Positions 1 through 7,575 of a DNA stretch of 28,792 nt are shown here, piece after piece. Numbering within the stretch: the stretch's first letter is position 1; every line of letters begins with the position of its first letter. Location of the stretch: contig CAJUOE010000207.1 in the NCBI GenBank assembly GCA_910587895.1, positions 1 to 28,792 on the forward strand, read 5' to 3'. The stretch comes from an uncultured Lachnospiraceae bacterium (GTDB lineage: Bacteria > Bacillota > Clostridia > Lachnospirales > Lachnospiraceae). Below the pieces are notes generated by a model. That model made no database searches. It saw only the letters and a list, made by a program, of their open reading frames with translations, and was not told the origin of the DNA. Made by a program: the position numbers and the translations under genes.

Positions 1-30
1 CCGCTTTACATGAGTTAAAGACAGTGTTTC

Positions 31-59
31 GGGGAAGTGCCATAATCGGCACATTCCCC
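31..59 (-). other. Hairpin downstream of the recombinase gene
   Basis: An inverted repeat lies just past the recombinase stop codon. GGGGAAGTGCC (31-41) pairs with GGCACATTCCCC (48-59), leaving one bulged A at 53. On the minus strand the hairpin is not followed by a run of T, so it is not a textbook Rho-independent terminator. It could still stabilise or end the recombinase transcript, or belong to the end of the mobile element. Confidence 0.5.
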
Positions 60-67
60 ATGCCTAT

Positions 68-1639
68 TTAATCAATTTTTCCTACAAAACGATAGTAAAT
101 CTCAATGTCCCTCACTGTCCTACCGTTCCCGTCTTTCCATGACTGGTGGACTACGATTTTCTCAATCAGTTCATTCAAGAGCGGGGCGGTAAGCTCGTCA
201 ATGGCACTGTATTTCTGGATTAAGTCAATCCAGCGTTTTGCATCGTCCGTTTCCTCTTTCGTTTCTTCAAGCCTTGCAGAGATGGTCTTGACCGTTTCAT
301 CAAGCTGTTGCTGCTCCGTGCGGTATTTGACGGAGAGCATGGAATAATTTTCTTCGTCAAGAAGCCCTTTTACCCTGTCCTCGTACATCTTCGCAAAAAG
401 GCTGTTCAGCTCCTGCCTGCGTTTCTGTGCCTTTTTCAGCTCTTTTTCGGCACGGGCATTCTCTGACTGCCGCTGTTTCTCGCTGCCTTGCAGCAGCCGT
501 TCCAGAATGGCGTCCTCATTCTCTTTTACCGCCATCAGCCAGTATTGTAACCTTCCGAGAACAAACGCATACAAAATCTTGTAAGGCGTGTAATGGAGCG
601 TGCAGAAGTTCCTGCCATACGCCGCATACTGGGTACAGCGGTAAAAACGCCCCTTGTCCTTTGTGTTTGCCGAGCCGAGCGTCCATCCGCATTCCCCGCA
701 CCTTATAAGCCCTGCGAATATCTGCGGCTCATCGTCTTTACGGCTCCGTCGCCTTGAATTTACATGCGTCTGCACCAAATCCCACAAATCCTGCGTGACA
801 ATCGGCTCATGCGTATTTTCCACCACGAACCACTCATCCTCGCTATGCTTGATATTCTTTTTGGATTTATAGGACATCTTTGTCAGCTTGTAATGGACGG
901 TATGCCCAAGGTATATCTGGTTGGCGAGGATATTGCTGACGGTCTGTATGCACCAGCGGTATTTTACTTCTTCAGGCTTCCCCTCAAACATGGACGCCTT
1001 ATACCCGTTCCGTTTATAAAGCCACCATGTTGGGACTGGCACTTTATCTTTGGCGAGGGCGTGGCAGATTTTCTTTGCCCCATACCCATGTGCCGCAAGC
1101 TCAAAAATACGCTCCACAATCCACTTCGTTTCCTCATCAATAATGAGCCTGTTCTTTTCCGTCGGATGCAGCTTATACCCTAAAGGCGTGACTGGGGCGA
1201 TGTATTCCCCATTTTTAAACTTGGCTTTCATCGCATTTTTTACCTTGCGGCTCGTTTCCTTTGCCTGCCATTCGTTGACGATATTCTTGAATGGGGCGAT
1301 GTCGTTGTCCTCCCTTATCGTGTCAACGCCGTCATGGATTGCGATGTACCTTACGCCCTTGCTCGGAAAATAAAGCTCCGTGTACTGCCCCGTGAGGATA
1401 TAGTTCCTGCCAAGCCTTGACAAATCCTTTGTGACAACGCAGTTGATTTTCCCGTCCTCTATGTCTTCAATCATGCGTTTAAAGCTTGGTCGCTCGAAAT
1501 TCGTACCAGTAAAATCTTTTTCATATCCACACTCCTCTGCTTTTTTACATAGTATAACAAGCAAATGTCCGCGAAATGTTACAGCGGGCAGATTTTTGCT
1601 CATGATAATAAAATCCTCGCAAAGCGTGGATTCTATCAT
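68..1639 (-). pseudogene. Large serine recombinase lacking its catalytic N-terminus
   Basis: This is a member of the large serine recombinase group found on Tn4451/Tn5397-like and ICE elements of Clostridia. Recognisable parts are the end of the resolvase domain (GTNFERPSF, KDLSRLGRNY, about residues 44-80), the recombinase domain (about 150-250), a zinc beta ribbon (CGECGW near residue 315 with later Cys residues), a long coiled coil (about 375-465) and a DUF4368-like C-terminus ending in IYYRFVG. The first 43 residues do not contain the catalytic serine motif (Y/C-x-R-x-S followed by acidic residues) that should lie some 40-50 residues before GTNFERP. After MSKNLPAVT the sequence runs into unrelated residues and then KKAEECGY, as expected from an internal deletion. 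Without that serine the protein should not cut DNA. The possible starts are ATG at 1639 or 1606. The gene is probably a non-functional remnant. Confidence 0.85.
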
Positions 1640-1836
1640 TTAAAAACAAAAATTTCTTCAATAGGTGCTTCTACAGCCCTGGAAATATCAATTGCCAGCT
1701 TTAATGACGGATTATATTGCGCTTTTTCCAGACGCATAATTGTTTCCCGGCGCACACCTACTTTTTCTGCCAGCTACTCCTGTGTCAGATCTTTCATTTG
1801 CCGGTACTTTTTTAATCTGCATTCAAATTCTGCCAT
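1636..1836 (-). pseudogene. XRE-family HTH regulator interrupted by an internal TAG
   Basis: Reading the minus strand from ATG at 1836 gives MAEFECRLKKYRQMKDLTQE, then a TAG stop (1774-1776), then LAEKVGVRRETIMRLEKAQ and so on, to a TGA at 1636-1638. With the stop read through, this is a 66-residue Cro/C1-type helix-turn-helix protein: RxxxxLTQxxLAxKVGVxRxTIxxxE is the classic pattern. The TAG sits where the family usually has an Ala, Glu or Gln codon, so it is one substitution from sense. Small regulators of this kind are commonly paired with DUF3796 membrane proteins, as here. The TGA stop overlaps the ATG at 1639 of the recombinase frame. The gene is likely inactive unless the stop is suppressed. 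Confidence 0.85.
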
Positions 1837-1860
1837 ATCCTATTCCTCGCCTCCCTCTGC

Positions 1861-2365
1861 CTAATCGTCACGGTCATACCGGAACAGCAAATATTCAGAA
1901 AGGAAAATCCCCAGGCCCAATGCAAGTGAAAGAATAATAATCGCAGCAATCAGGGTGTACTCAAGGTTTCCAAAAAGTTTCCCCTGACAAAGAATGATCA
2001 GTGCGGCAAGCATAACCCCAAAAGTAATCCTATACGCTTTCAGCTTAGCGCGGGCAATGTTCTCACGGAAACGCTCATCCATAAATGTTTGTGACATCTT
2101 TCCTTCATAGTAAAAACCAAAAAAACCGAAGAACAGGAAAAACGCAAACGGAAAAACTGTACCATCCACAGGATATGTCCAGAAACCGGCAAACCCCAAA
2201 AATCCCAATACTCCCAAACACCCCAGCTTTGGATTTATTTTACGGGTGACACCTGATTCTACTGCTTGTCTCTGCTTTTTTCCTGCATGGATAAAAAACA
2301 TGACAAACAGTGAACACACAAAGTATCCCACAACCAATCCAAATTTTCTTTTTATTTGTTTTCAT
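1861..2365 (-). pseudogene. DUF3796-like membrane protein, frameshifted at codon 2
   Basis: The long frame (1861-2337) encodes a four-segment membrane protein: an N-terminal hydrophobic stretch, the GFLGFAGFWTYP and FFLFFGFFGFYYEGKM blocks, MDERFRENIARAKLKAY, and two C-terminal hydrophobic segments. This matches my knowledge of DUF3796 proteins. The only good start is ATG at 2365, preceded by AGGAGG with a 6-base spacer, but it opens another frame that stops after 41 codons. Removing one A from the AAAA at 2359-2362 joins that ATG to the long frame as MKQIKRKFGLVVGYF, a natural N-terminus. So one base has probably been gained. The alternative start in the long frame is TTG at 2337, which has no convincing ribosome site. 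The function of the family is unknown to me. Confidence 0.75.
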
Positions 2366-2383
2366 CTTAATCCTCCTATTATT

Positions 2384-2471
2384 GAGATATATTTATCTCT
2401 TTATGTGATAAATATATTACTTTTTCCCTTTATGTCAATAGAAAAGAGATAAATATGTCGCATTATTTATC
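2384..2471 (-). promoter_or_regulatory. Promoter with repeated operator-like half-sites
   Basis: On the minus strand a perfect TTGACA (2433-2438) is followed after 16 bases by TATATT (2411-2416), upstream of the DUF3796/HTH pair. The octamer TATTTATC or its complement GATAAATA occurs four times: 2390-2397, 2407-2414 (over the -10), 2448-2455 and 2464-2471. They form two inverted pairs spaced 9 and 8 bases apart. A further palindrome, GAGATA-TATT-TATCTC, is at 2384-2399. The layout suggests binding sites for the neighbouring XRE regulator and hence autoregulation. That role is inferred. Confidence 0.65.
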
Positions 2472-2475
2472 CAAA

Positions 2476-2548
2476 GCAATAGAATCCACGCTTGGTGAGC
2501 CTTCTATTGCATGAATGAATAACGGGATGCACCGTTGCCTGCACCCCG
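2476..2548. repeat. Two adjacent hairpins, possible element boundary
   Basis: The first hairpin pairs GCAATAGAA (2476-2484) with TTCTATTGC (2502-2510) perfectly. The second pairs CGGGATGCA (2523-2531) with TGCACCCCG (2540-2548) with a single non-Watson-Crick position. Within the first, ATAGAATCCACGCTT (2479-2493) is also the exact inverted copy of 1622-1636 at the start of the recombinase gene. Neither hairpin has a flanking T run. They may mark an element end or a recombinase site, but nothing proves it. Confidence 0.45.
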
Positions 2549-2674
2549 CCTCTTTCATCCTATATTCATTTAGGTAATGTCCCTTATATTTCTAACTATA
2601 AAAACAGTGTAAATGAGTAGTGACAACTTTACAGACAAATTCATTGACCCTATTTAGGTTTATTGCAATTATAG

Positions 2675-3544
2675 TTATTTGTTCGCAAGATAAATGTAAG
2701 CATCCTCAAGCGTTGCTTCACAAGAACTGCATTCTATTTTTGGTGGCGTTTCACTGATTAATTTCATTTGTAATTCGTCCCCTACATACTGCTTCGATGA
2801 AACATGATATTTTTTTTCCAGTTCCCTTGCAGTCCCTTCATCTTTTGTTTTATAAATCCAAATATGACCTCTTGCCTGTTCCAATAATTCTCTCATGTTC
2901 CCTGAATAAAGGAATTTCCCATTTTTCATAACTGCAAGCTGATTGCAGGTGGCTACCAAATCTTCCACTACATGGGTAGAAAACAAAACGGTACGCCCTT
3001 CAGAAAAATCAACCAACAGATTTCGGATACGGATACGTTCTTCAGGGTCTAATCCAGTTGTTGGTTCATCAACAATTAAAAATTCTGGCTCATTTAAAAG
3101 CGCCTGAATAAGCCCAACTCTCCGTTTCATGCCGCCCGACAATTGTTTCATCTTCTTTCTGCGATGCCCTGACAGGCTTGTCTTTTCAAGATAATATTTG
3201 ATGCGTTCTTTATATGTTTGTCTGGGTATGCCAGATAAGTCCCCCATATATTCCAGACATTCTTGTACTGACAGGTTTGGATATAGGTCTATCTCCTGCG
3301 GCAGATATCCTATCTTTCTCTGTATTTTTTCAAAATTCCCCTCGCTGTAAAGCATTCCGTCTAAGGTTACTGTACCACTGGTTGGTAATAACACAGTTGT
3401 AAGCACCCGCATAAGCGTTGTTTTTCCTGCCCCGTTTTCCCCTAGCAACCCAAAGATTCCCTTTGGGATTTCCAAATCAGCATGATTAATTACTGTTACG
3501 TTATTTCGGAATGTTACTGTTAAATCCTCTATCTTAATTCCCAT
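2675..3544 (-). CDS. ABC transporter ATP-binding protein
   Basis: This is the ATPase subunit of an ABC-2 type exporter, 289 residues. Walker A is GENGAGKT (residues 35-42), the Q-loop lies in GYLPQE, the signature is LSGGM, Walker B is FLIVDEPTTGLD and the switch His is in FSTH. A C-terminal extension of about 75 residues is typical of drug or peptide exporters of the CcmA/BcrA type. ATG at 3544 is preceded by GAGG with an 8-base spacer. The stop codon of the upstream permease lies only 4 bases before it. Together with two permeases and a two-component system it forms one leftward cassette. It probably exports or removes a membrane-active peptide or drug. The substrate cannot be read from the sequence. 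Confidence 0.93.
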   Translation of the reverse strand: MGIKIEDLTVTFRNNVTVINHADLEIPKGIFGLLGENGAGKTTLMRVLTTVLLPTSGTVTLDGMLYSEGNFEKIQRKIGYLPQEIDLYPNLSVQECLEYMGDLSGIPRQTYKERIKYYLEKTSLSGHRRKKMKQLSGGMKRRVGLIQALLNEPEFLIVDEPTTGLDPEERIRIRNLLVDFSEGRTVLFSTHVVEDLVATCNQLAVMKNGKFLYSGNMRELLEQARGHIWIYKTKDEGTARELEKKYHVSSKQYVGDELQMKLISETPPKIECSSCEATLEDAYIYLANK

Positions 3545-3548
3545 AATC

Positions 3549-4217
3549 TTAACCTCTTTTCTTGATGATTTTAGGCAATGCCACTACTGCCATGATTCCA
3601 ATACAAATACAAACAACTTTCCCGTATATCCAGCTAAAATCACTGCTGTTCTCTAACTTTCTAAAGGCATAGGAGAATAGGTTCCATGCTTTAAAGGTTC
3701 TGTCACCGATGCTCGAATTTGTAATCAGCCACAGCACCATGCAGCCCCCGATTCCAACCCACATATTCCGAAACAGGCAGGAAAATAGATTTGATAAAAG
3801 CCCCCAGAAGCCAAGCGTGACAGCGATAGCGGCAAAATATACAAAGAACTGGCATATTTCATTTTCTATACCACTTTGCCCCATTCCATTTATGTTTGGA
3901 TTTTGGAATGGAAAAAACAATCCATAGGAGGTGGCTGCGACAGCCAGTAAGAACATTTCCTGTATCACAATCCGTCTGTAAATAGAATTCATTCTTTTTT
4001 TCATGGGGCATAGCCGCCAGATTTCCGACCGCTTGCTGGCAATTTCCTGCGTATAGGTATCTGCACAGAATGTGAAAGCAAGGATTGCCATTGGAGCTTC
4101 TAACGCAATCCCTATTTCATCAGAATAAGTTATCCCTCTGACAAGGCTTAAGATTACGACAAAAAATATTGCATAAGCCTGCTTTTGGAATGTCAGGGAG
4201 ATTTTCATTTCACGCAT
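3549..4217 (-). CDS. ABC-2 type membrane permease, smaller subunit
   Basis: A hydrophobic protein of about 222 residues with roughly six predicted membrane segments (for example YAIFFVVILSLV, APMAILAFTFCA, FFVYFAAIAVTLGFWGLL and the C-terminal VCICIGIMAVVALP). I do not recognise a named family beyond ABC-2-like permease; its place between the ATPase and the larger permease supports that role. The frame is open to an ATG at 4241, but the best ribosome site, AAGGAGG, lies downstream of that codon and serves TTG 4220 or ATG 4217. The start therefore overlaps the stop of the preceding permease gene (TGA 4217-4219), suggesting translational coupling. Confidence 0.8.
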   Translation of the reverse strand: MREMKISLTFQKQAYAIFFVVILSLVRGITYSDEIGIALEAPMAILAFTFCADTYTQEIASKRSEIWRLCPMKKRMNSIYRRIVIQEMFLLAVAATSYGLFFPFQNPNINGMGQSGIENEICQFFVYFAAIAVTLGFWGLLSNLFSCLFRNMWVGIGGCMVLWLITNSSIGDRTFKAWNLFSYAFRKLENSSDFSWIYGKVVCICIGIMAVVALPKIIKKRG

Positions 4218-5281
4218 CAATATACCCGCCTCCTTTTCCATATCTGCATGGAAAGAAAGATGATGCAGATTGCGGCTAAGATGAGGAAACTCTGATTCAG
4301 CAATGCCATTGGCGGAGGGGCAGTATCAAAAAAACCTCCTGGGAACCGCACCATAATCGCTAACGGTCTGCCATAATATCCATAGATGCCTTCCGCATTC
4401 CTGCTTCCCATATTGGAATACACGATATAAAGAAACAAAAGCGGCACTGCTGGCAGCGGGCTTTTAAACAGCAATGAAATCAGGCTGTAAACGCTTACAA
4501 TCATCAGCATATTTGGCAGAATATATAAAACGCTTGCCAATAAAAAGTCCTTCAAATGAACTTCAAAACCGCTGTTTCTCGTTGATACAAAACAAATACC
4601 AAAAAATATAAGATTTAGGACTGCACATATGATCAGGCATACTGAAAAACCGCCTCCCACTTTGCCTGACAGATATTTTCCTGCGCTGACAGGCTTTGTA
4701 TGAAGAAGCTCATAGGTATTCCTCCTCGTATCCTGCATAAATAAAACAGACAATAAAACGGTTGCGAAAAATCCCATAAACAGCCCAGCAAAATCAGCAA
4801 ATTTTCTGGAAAAGTAGTACGAAAATGCCCTGTTTTCCAGCTTTTCTGAAATATAAGAATTGATTTCTTCACGGGTTCCTTTATGGTAGGCTGTATTCTC
4901 ATACTCATAATATGCATTGTAAAAGCCATACCCTTCCAGATGGTCGCAGGCTGTCTTAAAATCCATTCCTTTCATTTCCTCAATCACAGATTGCGCCTTC
5001 TCATTGTCCATCTCGAATTCGGAAGTTAAGACTTCCTTTATCCGTTCTTCCCACATCTCCCGCCGTAGCTCTTTCTCCGTCGGCACATATCCGCAGGAAA
5101 CATCTCCATCCCGATAGTTTTGCGGATAATCATTTACAATGGTTTCCCCTTCCCTGAGATAATGGATGTTCAGATAGGGGCTTACACTTTGAAATACCAT
5201 AAAAACACCAATAATAATGCCAACCCAGAGCAGAGGGTTCTTTATATAATTTTTTACCTCTCTTTTCAAAATTGACCGCAT
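4217..5281 (-). CDS. ABC-2 type membrane permease, larger subunit
   Basis: A protein of about 354 residues. One N-terminal membrane segment (NPLLWVGIIIGVFMVFQ) is followed by a large extracellular loop of roughly 120 residues rich in Glu and Tyr, then about five more segments. The motif TRRNTYELLHTKPVSAGKYLSGK is the cytoplasmic stretch typical of ABC-2 permeases. The start is ATG 5281, preceded by AAGGAGG with a 7-base spacer; the frame is open further upstream but without a better site. The large external loop could contact an extracellular peptide, as in peptide-resistance transporters. It is the first structural gene after the sensor kinase. Confidence 0.85.
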   Translation of the reverse strand: MRSILKREVKNYIKNPLLWVGIIIGVFMVFQSVSPYLNIHYLREGETIVNDYPQNYRDGDVSCGYVPTEKELRREMWEERIKEVLTSEFEMDNEKAQSVIEEMKGMDFKTACDHLEGYGFYNAYYEYENTAYHKGTREEINSYISEKLENRAFSYYFSRKFADFAGLFMGFFATVLLSVLFMQDTRRNTYELLHTKPVSAGKYLSGKVGGGFSVCLIICAVLNLIFFGICFVSTRNSGFEVHLKDFLLASVLYILPNMLMIVSVYSLISLLFKSPLPAVPLLFLYIVYSNMGSRNAEGIYGYYGRPLAIMVRFPGGFFDTAPPPMALLNQSFLILAAICIIFLSMQIWKRRRVY

Positions 5282-5367
5282 AACTTTGCCTCCTTCATTT
5301 TTTAATAATTCTATTGTAAAAGAAAAATCACAACAGAAAGACAATAAAAAGAAAAACGCCGGATTAC

Positions 5368-6549
5368 TTACGCAATCCGACGGAATATTGCTGTCACCAC
5401 AGCCCCTCTCTGTTCATCATTTCCTAAAACTAATTTTCCTCCATGTTTTTCACAATACAGCCTGCTGATATACATTCCCAGCCCCGCATGTTTCAGGCTG
5501 TCCTTTACATTCTGCCCATAGAACGCTTCCGTAATTTTTTCTGCATCTTCCCGAAAACCATCGCCGTCATCCATGACACAGATACTTAATCTTTCATATC
5601 CAGCCTTTACCATAATTATAATCTGCCGTTTCCCATGACGCAGGGCATTAGACAGAAGATTTTCCGTTACTTCTAAAATAATTTCCTTATCCCCGTAAAA
5701 TTCTTCCTTTGATTCAGACATTTGTAACATACATTGTTTCCCATACTCTTTTTCCAAAATGGCAAGTTCTCCCTGAATATCCTTCTCTAATTGTCTGGCA
5801 GAAATATTCTCTGGGGTCAGTTGCCGATTTTCTAAACTGCTCAATTTCCGCATTGTTTCTACAAAGGCATCCATGCGTTCAATCTGGCGTCCGCTCTCTG
5901 ACAGCATTTCCATTGCCTGTTCCATATCTATATCTTCGCTTGGCAAATATTCCATCAGCATTTCCTGATACCCTTTCAAAACGGACAATGGGGCGCGTAT
6001 ATCGTGCGAAATAGCCGCCCGCAGCATCTTTTCCTCCTCAACTGTCCGCCATAATGCCTGATTATTTCTGGCAAGCTGTTCCCGCATCTTCTCAAATTCC
6101 CTGCAAAGTTCGCCCATCTCGTCCTTATTCTCATAGGAAATGCAAAAATCCAAATGATTCTCGGCAATCTTTTCTGATGCCTGTACCAGTTCTTCCATCG
6201 GCTTTCTTAACTTGTTTTGGTAAAAGAGGAAAACTGCCACGCAGCTTCCTGCTATAGACAGTATCAGCACGGCATAAGTCTGTAAAAAATCGCAAAGCTC
6301 TGACATAAAATAGTCTGACTGTGTCATCTCATAAGAACTCGGCCTTGGAATATCCGCCACATAATCAGGTCCTTCATTTTCTACTGCTTCAAAATATGCT
6401 TCTTCATCCACATAATTCCACCAGATATGCATTTGTGTCCGTTTGGCAATTCTGGCAATAACTGCCGAAAGAAGGAAACCGCAAAATAAGGCAGCCACCA
6501 TATATAAAAAAATTGTTTTTCTTACGGAAAGATTTCTTATTTTATCCAT
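5368..6549 (-). CDS. Two-component sensor histidine kinase
   Basis: A membrane-bound HisKA-type kinase of about 393 residues. Two membrane segments (IFLYMVAALFCGFLLSAVIA and YAVLILSIAGSCVAVFLF) flank an extracellular sensor of roughly 55 residues. A HAMP-like linker (KLRKPMEELVQASEKIAENHLDF) comes next, then the phospho-acceptor H-box AAISHDIRAPLS (His about residue 182), the N-box ENLLSNALRHG, the G1 box MDDGDGF and the G2 box GLGMYIS. The preferred start is ATG 6549, so it overlaps the end of the response-regulator gene by 13 bases; an in-frame ATG also occurs at 6567. It presumably controls the ABC exporter downstream. The signal is unknown; the modest extracytoplasmic sensor differs from BceS-type kinases, which lack one. 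Confidence 0.92.
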   Translation of the reverse strand: MDKIRNLSVRKTIFLYMVAALFCGFLLSAVIARIAKRTQMHIWWNYVDEEAYFEAVENEGPDYVADIPRPSSYEMTQSDYFMSELCDFLQTYAVLILSIAGSCVAVFLFYQNKLRKPMEELVQASEKIAENHLDFCISYENKDEMGELCREFEKMREQLARNNQALWRTVEEEKMLRAAISHDIRAPLSVLKGYQEMLMEYLPSEDIDMEQAMEMLSESGRQIERMDAFVETMRKLSSLENRQLTPENISARQLEKDIQGELAILEKEYGKQCMLQMSESKEEFYGDKEIILEVTENLLSNALRHGKRQIIIMVKAGYERLSICVMDDGDGFREDAEKITEAFYGQNVKDSLKHAGLGMYISRLYCEKHGGKLVLGNDEQRGAVVTAIFRRIA

Positions 6550-7211
6550 CGGTATCCCATCCCCCATACGGTTTCAATATATTCTGTTTCTGTAAATTGC
6601 TGGAACTTTTTTCTGATTCGGCGGATTAGTTCTGTAATTACCCTGCTGTCACCTTCTGCATCATATCCGCAGACCTTCTCGTAAATCCTGTCTTTATCAA
6701 AGACCATCCCTGGATTCATGGACAAAAATTCAATAATCCCATATTCTAATCTTGTTAGTTCCAGATAATCTGTGTGAATCTGCACGGTCTTTGCATTATA
6801 ATCAATAGACAGTTCTCCTTGAAAGCAGCATTCTGTCTTTTCTTTGCGCCGTGTTTCCCGTTTCAGGTGCGCTGTAATCCTTGCATCAAGCTCTTTCAGG
6901 CTAAATGGCTTTAAAATGTAGTCGTCACCTCCTGAAGAAAGCCCATTTATAACGTCTTGTTCGTCTACCCGCGCGGTCAGAAACAGAATCGGGCAGGCGA
7001 CTTTATCCCGTATTCTCCTGCATACCTCTCTCCCGTCAATTTTCGGCATATTTACATCCAGTAATATAATATCTGGCTGTAGCTTTATTTTATTTAACCC
7101 TTCCAATCCATTCTCTGCCGTAATGATTTCATACTTTTTAATTTCCAGAAATTTTTTCAGCATTTTAAGAAGTTCGGTATCATCATCAATAATCAATATC
7201 TTATAAGCCAT
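6537..7211 (-). CDS. OmpR-family response regulator
   Basis: A 224-residue DNA-binding regulator. The receiver domain carries acidic residues D9-D11, phospho-acceptor D52 (in ILLDVNMP), T79 and K101. The winged-helix domain runs from about residue 130 (LTRLEYGIIEFL) to YIETVWGMGYRW. It is the first gene of the cassette and is translated from ATG 7211 behind AAGGAG with a 5-base spacer. Its frame overlaps the kinase start, so the two should be made together. It most likely activates its own operon including the ABC exporter genes. It is not Spo0A: the output domain is OmpR-like, not the Spo0A C-terminal domain that would be expected next to spoIVB. Confidence 0.94.
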   Translation of the reverse strand: MAYKILIIDDDTELLKMLKKFLEIKKYEIITAENGLEGLNKIKLQPDIILLDVNMPKIDGREVCRRIRDKVACPILFLTARVDEQDVINGLSSGGDDYILKPFSLKELDARITAHLKRETRRKEKTECCFQGELSIDYNAKTVQIHTDYLELTRLEYGIIEFLSMNPGMVFDKDRIYEKVCGYDAEGDSRVITELIRRIRKKFQQFTETEYIETVWGMGYRWIK

Positions 7212-7575
7212 TTCTGCTCCTTTTCCTTGATATGGTTGCCTTTTTGAATTGTATTCCTATTATGTGCGTAAATTATCGGCAATAGGATGTCCCTTTGCCA
7301 GTCAACATTTAAAATTGATTATACTACACAAATCCCAACAAATACACAACGAACTCTTTGTTTTAATTAGAAAGAGTATCCAAATTCCGTGATACATACG
7401 CTTTTGACTGCTAGTAGTCTTCTTTTTCCTGCCTGCACCGGGCAGCATCGGTTAATCGCTCCGCGATTCCCCGATGTCCGGCTTTCGCCGGACATCACGC
7501 AGAAAAAGAAGAGCGTACCTTTGGCAGGCTAGCCTGCCACGGCATCACTCTTCTTTTTCTCCTATGCTGCCCTTC
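7212..7575. other. Intergenic region between response regulator and spoIVB
   Basis: This 364-base gap has no convincing gene. Bases 7212-7400 are AT-rich and should hold the promoter of the regulator cassette. A TATAAT-like hexamer is present on the minus strand at 7318-7323, but I see no good -35 at normal spacing. Bases 7411-7572 contain the GC-rich nested hairpins listed separately. I found no lantibiotic-like precursor peptide here. Confidence 0.6.
7418..7572 (-). terminator. Nested hairpin cluster ending the spoIVB transcript
   Basis: Several perfect inverted repeats are stacked. GGGCAGCAT (7440-7448) pairs with ATGCTGCCC (7564-7572) as an outer frame. AGAAAAAGAAGAG (7501-7513) pairs with CTCTTCTTTTTCT (7548-7560) around the 18-base palindrome 7522-7539 (TGGCAGGC-TA-GCCTGCCA). 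On the minus strand this ends in a T-rich stretch, so it fits a terminator. Further on, GATGTCCGGC (7473-7482) pairs with GCCGGACATC (7487-7496), with a GAAA loop on the minus strand, and CATCGG/CCGATG with AATCGC/GCGATT form a hairpin at 7446-7476. The 7473-7496 and 7446-7476 hairpins share four bases, so they exclude each other. TCTTCTTTTTC at 7418-7428 is a second partner for 7502-7512. Confidence 0.65.

Larger units (their letters stand above)
2366..2674. other. Intergenic region between DUF3796 remnant and ABC cassette
   Basis: About 310 bases hold no gene. The left part is the promoter and operator region described separately. The middle carries two hairpins (2476-2510 and 2523-2548). 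The rest (about 2549-2674) is AT-rich; I see no coding frame and no clear terminator for the ABC cassette there. Confidence 0.6.

Noticed and set aside
1..2600. Functional integrative element
   Set aside because: The recombinase lacks its catalytic segment, the regulator has a stop and the membrane gene is frameshifted; no conjugation genes are in the window.
7473..7496. Riboswitch of a known class (for example cyclic di-GMP) in the hairpin cluster
   Set aside because: None of the conserved core sequences of riboswitch classes I know are present, and the hairpins lie after spoIVB and far from the next start codon.
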